A stretch of DNA of 64,000 nucleotides, taken from Paraburkholderia rhizosphaerae (GTDB lineage: Bacteria; Pseudomonadota; Gammaproteobacteria; Burkholderiales; Burkholderiaceae). How positions within the stretch are numbered: the first letter of the stretch is position 1; every line of letters starts with the position of its first letter. Below are positions 58,305-64,000 of this stretch, piece after piece. Under the pieces are notes generated by a model. It was given only the letters and a program-made list of their open reading frames with translations, ran no database searches and was not told where the DNA came from. The stretch lies in NCBI RefSeq assembly GCF_004366595.1, contig NZ_SORE01000009.1, positions 209,280 to 273,279 of the forward strand, read 5' to 3'. The translations under genes were made by a program, and so were the position numbers.

Positions 58305-59087
58305 ATGAAACTGACTGAGCAGCAACAGCGGGTGAAAGACGAGTTCATCCGCGTGCGCGGCACGTGGGGGCCGTCATGGGAAAGTCTGTTGCGACTCGAC
58401 GCGGGCTTTCTCCATGCGTACCTGAATTTCTCCGCGGTGCCGTGGCGCAGGAATCATCTCGAAGACAAGGTCAAAGAGTTCATCTACATTACGGCCGACG
58501 CTGCGGCGACGCATCTGTACGCGCCCGGTATCCAGCAGCACCTGCAGATAGCGCTGAAGTTCGGCGCGACGCGCGAAGAGCTGATGGAAGTGCTCGAACT
58601 GATCAGCACGATCGGTATTCATGCGTGTAACGTCGGTGTGCCGCTGCTGCTCGAAGTGCTCGAAGAAGAGGGCAAGCGTACCGGACGTGCGCCGCTTGAT
58701 GAACGCCAGCGCGCGCTAAAGGCCAGCTTCGAAAGGAATCGCGGCTATTGGCATCCGTCGTGGGATGGGTTGCTTGAACTTGACCCCGATCTGTTCGAAG
58801 CGTATCTCGAGTTTTCATCGGTGCCGTGGCGGACCGGCGTACTCAGTCCGAAGGTGAAGGAGCTGATTTACTGCGCGTTCGACGCGTCGGCGACGCATCT
58901 GTATCAGCCGGGGCTCAAGCTGCATATGCGCAACGCGATCCGCTATGGCGCGACGGCCGGCGAGATTATGGAAGTGCTCGAGATTGTCAGCGTGATCGGC
59001 ATTCACGGTGCGGCTGTTGCAGCGCCGATGCTCGAAGCGGCGCTGGCCGCCGACGCGTCGCGAGCAGCCGCGCCCGCTGGCGTATAG
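58305..59087 (+). CDS. Carboxymuconolactone decarboxylase family protein with duplicated domain
   Basis: A 260-residue protein built of two similar halves. KEFIYITADAAATHLYAPGI with FGATREELMEVLELISTIGI is repeated as KELIYCAFDASATHLYQPGL with YGATAGEIMEVLEIVSVIGI. Neither half has the AhpD CxxC pair, so the peroxidase role is unlikely. Each keeps the His of the family (ATHLY) and the E-x-x-H-like helix. The ATG at 58305 has AGGAG upstream and is preferred to the in-frame ATG at 58287. Function unknown; a decarboxylase or isomerase is suggested by family. Confidence 0.85.
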   Translation: MKLTEQQQRVKDEFIRVRGTWGPSWESLLRLDAGFLHAYLNFSAVPWRRNHLEDKVKEFIYITADAAATHLYAPGIQQHLQIALKFGATREELMEVLELISTIGIHACNVGVPLLLEVLEEEGKRTGRAPLDERQRALKASFERNRGYWHPSWDGLLELDPDLFEAYLEFSSVPWRTGVLSPKVKELIYCAFDASATHLYQPGLKLHMRNAIRYGATAGEIMEVLEIVSVIGIHGAAVAAPMLEAALAADASRAAAPAGV

Positions 59088-59178
59088 ACGGGTTTGCGCG
59101 CCGCAGTCAGTTCGACCCCGTCCGGGTTCGAACTGGCCGCCAATGGGTGGCTTCCGGTATCATGTGCAAGGTTTACAC

Positions 59179-59190
59179 ATTGTCGGACAG
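59179..59190 (+). promoter_or_regulatory. GntR-type operator before the GntR gene
   Basis: ATTGTCGGACAG is a variant of the TTGTATGACA sites at 49.9 and 55.0 kb (TGT-N3-ACA), 24 bases before the GntR start. It suggests autoregulation. Confidence 0.55.
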
Positions 59191-59213
59191 GCATACAACG
59201 GACGGGGTGCAAG

Positions 59214-59894
59214 ATGTCAGCAGAGATTGGAGTGATACGGCCGGAAACGCTGCGCCATCAGGTCGAGAATGTTCTGCGGCAGGCGATCATGACGGGGCGT
59301 TTCGCACCCGGCGCGCGTCTCGTCGAACGCGAATTATGCGAATCTCTCGGCGTGAGCCGCACATCGGTGCGCGAGGCGCTGCGCAAGCTCGAAGCGGAAA
59401 AGCTCGTGCGCAGCGTGCCGCACAAGGGGCCGGTGGTCGCGGTGATGTCGAAGCAGGAAGCGGCGGAGCTGTATGCGCTGCGCGCGCTGCTCGAAGGCTT
59501 CGCCGCGCACGAATTCGCGCGGCTGGCGGACGATCGCGCGATCGCGCGCTTCGGTGAAGTGGCGAAGGAGTTGCGCGCCGAAGCGACCGCGCGCAATCAG
59601 GCCGGCGTGTTGCGGGCGAAGACCGCGCTCTACGATGTGTTGCTCGACAATTGCGGCAATTCGCTGATCAAGGAAATCCTGACGAGCCTCTATTCGCGGG
59701 TGAATCTGTTGCGCGCGACGTCGCTGATGCATCCGGAGCGGCTGCCCGCGAGCCTGCGCGAAATCGACAAACTCTACAAGGCGCTGAAGGCGCGCGACGG
59801 CGAAGCCGCGCAACAAGCCGCGAGCGCGCACGTGCAGAACGCGGAGAAGGCCGCGATGCGGATGCTCGACGAGCAGCAGACGGACGACGCATAG
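59214..59894 (+). CDS. GntR-family transcriptional regulator (FadR/VanR type)
   Basis: A 226-residue regulator with an N-terminal winged helix (RLVERELCESLGVSRTSVRE, then ALRKLEAEKLVRSVPHKGPV) and an all-helical FCD effector domain (about residues 80-215). It is the last gene of the unit that begins at 55064. Three nearby TGT-N3-ACA sites fit this subfamily, so it probably represses the cluster until a pathway intermediate binds. The ATG at 59214 is chosen because the 40 preceding in-frame codons are not family-like. Confidence 0.9.
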   Translation: MSAEIGVIRPETLRHQVENVLRQAIMTGRFAPGARLVERELCESLGVSRTSVREALRKLEAEKLVRSVPHKGPVVAVMSKQEAAELYALRALLEGFAAHEFARLADDRAIARFGEVAKELRAEATARNQAGVLRAKTALYDVLLDNCGNSLIKEILTSLYSRVNLLRATSLMHPERLPASLREIDKLYKALKARDGEAAQQAASAHVQNAEKAAMRMLDEQQTDDA

Positions 59895-59909
59895 TCTCGC
59901 CTTTGGCAT

Positions 59910-60710
59910 TTAGCGGGGCACAGCATCGAGACGTGCGATCCAGCCTTGCGTTTCCTTGCTGTGCGCCGGGTAGCGGCGCAGCACATCCGGATCGTGTCCG
60001 GGTATGACGTGGTGAGCCGAATCGGCGAGCTGGTGCACGACCCGGTAGCCCTCCAGCATGTCACCGACGTTGTAGACGGCAGGAAATGGCCGCTGCTGTT
60101 CCATGTTCGCGTACAGATGCGACGCGTCGGACGCGAGCACGACCCAACCGCGTTCGGTGTGCACCCGTACCACCTGTAGTCCGTTCGTATGGCCACCGAC
60201 CAGGTGCACGGAAAGGCCCGGCGCGAGTTGCGACGCGCCGTCGTGAAACTGCACGCGACCCTCGAACAGGCGACCGACCATGGTCTTCACGTCGTCCGGG
60301 TTGAACGGATGCTTGAGCACGCCGTGGCACATGCAGCGGCCGGTGCAATAAGCCATCTCGCGATCCTGCACGTGGTAGCGCGCTTTCGGAAACAGCTCGC
60401 GGTTGCCCGCGTGGTCGTAGTGCATATGTGTGACGATCACGTCTTCCACTGAATCGGTGCGGATGCCGATGGCCTGCAACCCGTCCTCGACGCGATGCGT
60501 GGTCGTACGGCCGCGCCCATTGCCGACCTCCGGGTCAAAGCCGGTATCGACGATAAACGTACGGCTCCCGCCGACCACGGCCCAGACGAAATAGTCGAGC
60601 GGCATCGACACATCATGCGGATCGCCGCCGATAAAGTTATCGCGTGCCGGGCGGTCGTGGTGCGCGTATTTGATCGCGTAGATCCTGTAGTTTTCGAGTG
60701 GCGAAGTCAT
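59910..60710 (-). CDS. Metallo-beta-lactamase-fold lactonase (N-acyl homoserine lactonase family)
   Basis: A 266-residue metal-dependent hydrolase with HMHYDH (H95, H97, D99, H100), H174 in GGHTNG, D195 in ASDASHLY and H239 in PGHDPDV, the full set of a two-metal AiiA/AttM-type lactonase. It could open a gamma-lactone produced in the adjacent catabolic pathway, or hydrolyse AHL signals; the position between two catabolic regulators favours the former. It is divergent from the LacI gene, with an AGCGCT palindrome between them. Confidence 0.85.
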   Translation of the reverse strand: MTSPLENYRIYAIKYAHHDRPARDNFIGGDPHDVSMPLDYFVWAVVGGSRTFIVDTGFDPEVGNGRGRTTTHRVEDGLQAIGIRTDSVEDVIVTHMHYDHAGNRELFPKARYHVQDREMAYCTGRCMCHGVLKHPFNPDDVKTMVGRLFEGRVQFHDGASQLAPGLSVHLVGGHTNGLQVVRVHTERGWVVLASDASHLYANMEQQRPFPAVYNVGDMLEGYRVVHQLADSAHHVIPGHDPDVLRRYPAHSKETQGWIARLDAVPR

Positions 60711-60744
60711 CGAGCGTCTCCTTTTCCCGAAGTTTCGTGGGCAC

Positions 60745-60764
60745 TGATAGCGCTATCATAGCGC
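60745..60764. promoter_or_regulatory. LacI-type operator between the lactonase and lacI-type genes
   Basis: TGATAGCGCTATCA (60745-60758) is a perfect 14-bp palindrome with the centre CG typical of LacI/GalR sites. A second overlapping one, GCGCTAT-C-ATAGCGC (60750-60764), extends it. A close copy of the first lies at 61992-62005. Confidence 0.75.
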
Positions 60765-60849
60765 ACCGATGTTCGTTTCGCACGAGCCGATCTTGACGGA
60801 TACCGGTGGGATACAATTCGCCATCTTTCGGAAGGCGGGATGCAGATCA

Positions 60850-61920
60850 GTGAAAAAACGCGCAGTCACTGTTGCCGGCGGGAACGCACGGCCAGGCGAG
60901 AGCAGGGGCCGTAGCGGCGGCAGTGCGATACGCATGGCCGACGTCGCGAAGGCGGCGAACGTGTCGCTGATGACGGTGTCGCGCGCACTGAACGAGCCGG
61001 CCAAGCTTTCGGAAGAGACGCGCAAGCTCGTGCTCGATACGATTCGAAAGATCGGCTACGTGCCGAATTCGATCGCATCGAATCTCGCATCGAACCGTTC
61101 GAATGTCGTCGGGCAGATCGTGCCAAGCATTCAGAATTCGTTGTACTCGCCCACGATGAAAGGTGCGTCCGACGTGCTGCGCGCGGCGGGCATGCATCTG
61201 CTGATTGCCGATAGCGGCTATTCACTCGACGAAGAGGAAGCGCTGATCGGCGCGTTCGTCGCGCAACGCGTGTGCGGGCTGCTGTTGCACAACACCGTGC
61301 ATACGCCGCGCGCCGCGCAGCTGGCGCGCCAGGCCGGCATTCCAGTGATCGAAACCGGTGACCTTGTGCGCCATCCACTCGATGCCGTGATCAGTTACTC
61401 GAACTTCAACGCGGCGAAAGAAATGACGCTGTATCTGGCGGCGCGCGGGTATCAGTCGATTGGCTTTGTCAGTGTACCGATGCGTAACAATTCGCGTTCG
61501 AAGGAGCGTTTGAAGGGTTACCACGCGGCACTTGCGGCGCTGGGCCGGGAACGTAATCCGTTGCTTGTGCGCGAGGCGGAACCGGGTCTAACGTCCGGCG
61601 CGCACGCGATGATCGACATGATGCAACGTGTGCCTGACGTCGATGCGATCTTCTTCGCGGGCGACGTGCTCGCGGTCGGCGCCCTATTCGAGGCGCAGCG
61701 GCGCGGCTGGAAAGTGCCCGAGCGAATCGCAATCGCGGGCTTCGACGATCTCGACATTCTCCGGCATACGGTGCCGAAGCTCACCTGCCTGAACCTGCCG
61801 CGGCTCGAGATCGGCCGGCGTAGTGCCGAATGCTTGCTGCAGCGCTTGCGCGGCGACGCGGATGCGGCGCCGACACGGCTTGATCTCGGTTTCGAAATCA
61901 TTCAGCGCGAAAGTACCTGA
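60850..61920 (+). CDS. LacI-family transcriptional regulator
   Basis: A 356-residue regulator with the LacI helix-turn-helix MADVAKAANVSLMTVSRALN (residues 29-48) followed by the hinge NSIASNLASNRSNVVGQIVP and a periplasmic-binding-like effector domain (FAGDVLAVGALFEAQRRGWK, IAGFDDLDI). The GTG at 60850 is chosen; an in-frame ATG at 60769 sits just after the operator but gives an unusually long leader. It is placed between palindromes at 60.75 and 62.0 kb, so it likely controls itself, the lactonase gene and the SDR-dehydrogenase pair. Confidence 0.88.
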   Translation: MKKRAVTVAGGNARPGESRGRSGGSAIRMADVAKAANVSLMTVSRALNEPAKLSEETRKLVLDTIRKIGYVPNSIASNLASNRSNVVGQIVPSIQNSLYSPTMKGASDVLRAAGMHLLIADSGYSLDEEEALIGAFVAQRVCGLLLHNTVHTPRAAQLARQAGIPVIETGDLVRHPLDAVISYSNFNAAKEMTLYLAARGYQSIGFVSVPMRNNSRSKERLKGYHAALAALGRERNPLLVREAEPGLTSGAHAMIDMMQRVPDVDAIFFAGDVLAVGALFEAQRRGWKVPERIAIAGFDDLDILRHTVPKLTCLNLPRLEIGRRSAECLLQRLRGDADAAPTRLDLGFEIIQREST

Positions 61921-61991
61921 AATCACGCGTGTTTTCTTGTGATACGCGCTGGGCCGCGTGCGCACTTGCATCGAGTCTGGCAATCAAACTA

Positions 61992-62005
61992 AGTTAGCGC
62001 TATCA
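61992..62005. promoter_or_regulatory. LacI-type operator before the SDR gene
   Basis: AGTTAGCGCTATCA matches the palindrome at 60745-60758 in 12 of 14 positions. It is 53 bp before the SDR start. Confidence 0.7.
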
Positions 62006-62057
62006 TAAAAACACGCCTTCAGACCGGAAGGCAATGCCAACTCAGGAAGCGTGTCGG

Positions 62058-62837
62058 ATGAACGGAAAAACTGCGCTGGTGACCGGGTCATCGCATGGTT
62101 TAGGCCTTGCGATGGCCGATGCACTGGCTGCCGCGGGATGCAGGGTCGTGCTGCACGGGGTCGAACCTGCGGCCGCGGTCGAGCCTGTGCGTGCGGCTTT
62201 TGAAACACGCTATGGCGTAGCGCCCGACTATATCGAGGCGGATCTAGCGACGCTGGAAGCAGTGGAACTGCTGATCAATCGGACCGCTGAGCGTACCGGC
62301 TCGCTGGACATCCTGGTCAACAATGCGGTGGTCAGGCACTTCGCGCCGATCGACGCGTTCCCGGTCGATAAATGGGAGCAGGCGCTCGCGGTCAATCTGA
62401 GCGCGGCTTTTCACGCGGTACGGCTGAGCTTGCCGCGTATGCGCGAGCGCGGCTGGGGGCGCATCTTCAATATGACTTCAGTGTATGGAATGCGCGGCAC
62501 CGTGAATCGCGTCGATTACGTGACGACCAAATCGGCGCTGCTCGGTTTGACGCGCGCGGTGGCGGCGGAAACGGTCGGCACGGGTATCACGTGCAATGCG
62601 ATTTGCCCTGGCGCGGTCCATACGCCGACCAGCGAGAAGCGCATCGTTGCGCTGATGAGCGAGACAGGGCTTGCGCGCGAGCCTGCGATTCGCGAGTTTC
62701 TGCGCGGCAAACAGCCGAGCGGACAGTTCGTCGAAGCGTCGCATGTCGCGCAGCTGGTGGTGTTCTTGTGCGGTGAAGCGGCCGGCGAGATTAACGGGGC
62801 GATGCTACCTGTCGAAGGCGGGTGGCTGGCGACCTAG
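62058..62837 (+). CDS. Short-chain dehydrogenase/reductase (3-hydroxybutyrate-dehydrogenase-like)
   Basis: A 259-residue SDR. The cofactor loop is ALVTGSSHGLGLAMADALAA, NNAVVRHFAPID follows, and the catalytic triad is S141 in NMTSVYGMRG with Y154 and K158 in DYVTTKSALLG. CPGAVHTP closes the active site. The pattern resembles D-3-hydroxybutyrate dehydrogenases. Upstream is a LacI-type operator; 79 bp downstream is a beta-hydroxyacid dehydrogenase. The ATG at 62058 has AGGAAG upstream; the ATG at 62034 has an over-tight ribosome-binding site. Confidence 0.85.
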   Translation: MNGKTALVTGSSHGLGLAMADALAAAGCRVVLHGVEPAAAVEPVRAAFETRYGVAPDYIEADLATLEAVELLINRTAERTGSLDILVNNAVVRHFAPIDAFPVDKWEQALAVNLSAAFHAVRLSLPRMRERGWGRIFNMTSVYGMRGTVNRVDYVTTKSALLGLTRAVAAETVGTGITCNAICPGAVHTPTSEKRIVALMSETGLAREPAIREFLRGKQPSGQFVEASHVAQLVVFLCGEAAGEINGAMLPVEGGWLAT

Positions 62838-62916
62838 TGGCGACTTGACGGCGACGCAGTAGCGACCTGTGGTGGCTCAAGCGGCGCGCCTTTAATTCAC
62901 ATGTGAGGAGCAGGAC

Positions 62917-63816
62917 ATGCTGGAGAACAAGCTAATTGGTTTTATCGGCGTCGGCGTGATGGGCCGGCCGATGGCGCGGCGTCTGATCGAGCAGGGACAC
63001 TCGCTGGTGATCTACGACAAGGACACGCACGCGCTCGACGAACTGCGGAAAATCGGCGCGCACGTGGCCGATAGCGTGCGCGAAGTCGCGGACAGCGCAG
63101 GTGTGGTGTTCACGAGCCTGCCGACGCCCGCGGTGTTTCGCGATGTCGCGATCGGCGCGCAAGGTGTCGTGCACGGCAAGGCGGTCAAGATTCTGATCGA
63201 TCTGTCGACGGTGGGTTCGACCACCGAGAAAGAAGTCGCCGCCGCACTGCTCGCGAAAGGCATCGAGACGATCGATGCGCCGGTTAGCGGCGGCGCTGCG
63301 GGCGCACAGAAAGGCACGCTCGCGGTGATGATAGCCGGCAAGCCCGCGGTGGTCGCGCAGGTGCGCGAGTTATTCGATGTGTTCGGCAAGACCTTTAACG
63401 TCGGCAGTGAGCCGGGGCAGGGGCAGTTGATGAAGCTGCTGAACAATATGTTGTCGTCGACCGCGTTCGCGATTACATCGGAGGCGTTTGTCGCCGGTGT
63501 CAAAGGTGGGCTCGATCCGGAGACGATGATGGCGGTGATCAATGCGGGCAGCGGCAAGAACGGAGCGACGCAAGACAAGTTTCCAAAGCAGGTGTTGCCG
63601 CGCACATTCGATTTCGGCTTTCCGATCGGCAGCGTGTGCAAGGATATCGGCCTGGCGGTCGATGAATGTCAGGCGCTCGGCGTGCCGATGTGGGTCGGCA
63701 GTACGGTGCGGCAACTGTGGAATTTCGCGGCGCTGCAGGATGGCACGAAGCGCGATATGACGGAGCTGGTTCGTTATATCGAAGACTGGTCGGCGCAAGC
63801 GGGCGGGAAGAGATAA
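62917..63816 (+). CDS. NAD(P)-dependent beta-hydroxyacid dehydrogenase (3-hydroxyisobutyrate dehydrogenase family)
   Basis: A 299-residue enzyme with LIGFIGVGVMGRPMARRLIE, the consensus substrate loop DAPVSGGAAGAQKGTLAVM and the catalytic Lys in GQLMKLLNNMLSSTAF. GAGGAG precedes the ATG. It is paralogous to the enzyme at 56977 but has the standard DAPVSGG loop. It follows the SDR gene and probably belongs to the LacI-type regulon. Substrate unknown. Confidence 0.9.
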   Translation: MLENKLIGFIGVGVMGRPMARRLIEQGHSLVIYDKDTHALDELRKIGAHVADSVREVADSAGVVFTSLPTPAVFRDVAIGAQGVVHGKAVKILIDLSTVGSTTEKEVAAALLAKGIETIDAPVSGGAAGAQKGTLAVMIAGKPAVVAQVRELFDVFGKTFNVGSEPGQGQLMKLLNNMLSSTAFAITSEAFVAGVKGGLDPETMMAVINAGSGKNGATQDKFPKQVLPRTFDFGFPIGSVCKDIGLAVDECQALGVPMWVGSTVRQLWNFAALQDGTKRDMTELVRYIEDWSAQAGGKR

Positions 63817-63833
63817 GACGCTGGGGGCGCTTA

Positions 63834-63942
63834 CAGTGTTAGCGGTTTGAAGTGCGCGACGACGTTGGGGAACACGAGCTTGAACCACGGTGCGAAGGAT
63901 TCCGGGGACCTATCCGTGATTTCGTGGGCGAGGCATATCATG
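63834..63942 (-). other. Possible small frame or gene fragment at the right edge
   Basis: A short minus-strand frame of about 36 codons starting near 63942 ends with SPESFAPWFKLVFPNVVAHF followed by KPLTL. The PWFKLV pattern is faintly like the C-terminus of Nudix isopentenyl-diphosphate isomerases, but the match is too short to assign. No good ribosome-binding site was seen; it may be a remnant. Confidence 0.2.
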
Positions 63943-64000
63943 AGCGATAAAAATCATGGATATGCCAATGAAGAAGAAACGCACGGTGGCGTCTCAGGCA
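63940..64000 (+). other. Possible start of a gene running off the window
   Basis: ATG at 63940 with GAGG 6 bases upstream opens a frame (MSDKNHGYANEEETHGG) that stays open to the end. A second frame from ATG at 63956 or 63968 (MKKKRTVASQA) is also open. Too little is visible to choose. Confidence 0.25.

Noticed and set aside
59910..60710. Assigning the lactonase to quorum quenching
   Set aside because: No luxI/luxR genes are nearby and the gene lies inside a catabolic region, so AHL hydrolysis is only one possibility.
60793..60817. TTGACG ... TACAAT as a promoter of the LacI-type gene
   Set aside because: The spacer is only 13 bp, too short for a standard sigma-70 promoter.
62897..62906. 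TCACATGTGA palindrome before the dehydrogenase at 62917
   Set aside because: It overlaps the ribosome-binding site region, is short, and has no partner site; most likely chance.

Overview
The window is about 64 kb of high-GC chromosome from a member of the Burkholderiales, most likely Paraburkholderia or Burkholderia sensu lato. This rests on GC-rich codon use, on a core gene order familiar from that group (tldD-nit-yhdP / glnE / recN / nadK / hrcA / hemH / hslR / grpE-trx-dnaK-dnaJ / pabBC / panB-dNK-folK / pcnB-HAD-hda / purM / miaA-mutL), on the fused PabB-PabC enzyme and on a MutL of the endonuclease type. No rRNA, tRNA, CRISPR array or intact insertion sequence was seen.

Positions 1-29.9 kb are housekeeping. 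They hold a TldD fragment, a nitrilase-type amidase and a giant YhdP/AsmA-like envelope protein; nitrogen regulation (glnE); repair (recN); NAD kinase; the heat-shock set hrcA, hslR, grpE, dnaK and dnaJ with two visible sigma-32-type promoters; heme (hemH), folate (pabBC, folK) and pantothenate (panB) synthesis; RNA polyadenylation (pcnB); replication control (hda); and purM.

Positions 29.9-31.7 kb are a small accessory patch. It carries a 'mobile mystery' pair: a helix-turn-helix protein (A) and a Fic-domain protein (B). A perfect 22-bp inverted repeat overlaps their promoter, and beside it lies an AT-richer stretch with five degenerate repeats spaced exactly 33 bp apart. From 31.7 to 36.6 kb is an AaeXAB-like efflux operon (FUSC, DUF1656, HlyD, outer-membrane lipoprotein). 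Then come miaA-mutL, dedA, mscS and an MFS transporter.

Positions 43.7-49.8 kb are a tricarballylate utilisation locus: tcuR, tcuA, tcuB, tcuC and a co-directional SAM methyltransferase. Positions 50-63.8 kb are a catabolic region that matches no named pathway I know. It has two MFS transporters, an MmgE/PrpD protein, a NIPSNAP protein, an aldehyde dehydrogenase, two carboxymuconolactone-decarboxylase-type proteins (one with a duplicated domain), a cupin, two beta-hydroxyacid dehydrogenases, a lactonase-like metallo-hydrolase and an SDR. It divides into two apparent regulons. A GntR/FadR-type regulator is linked to three TTGTnnGACA sites at 49.9, 55.0 and 59.2 kb. A LacI-type regulator is linked to AGCGCT-centred palindromes at 60.75 and 62.0 kb. 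This region, together with the 30-31.7 kb patch, is the least explained part of the window.
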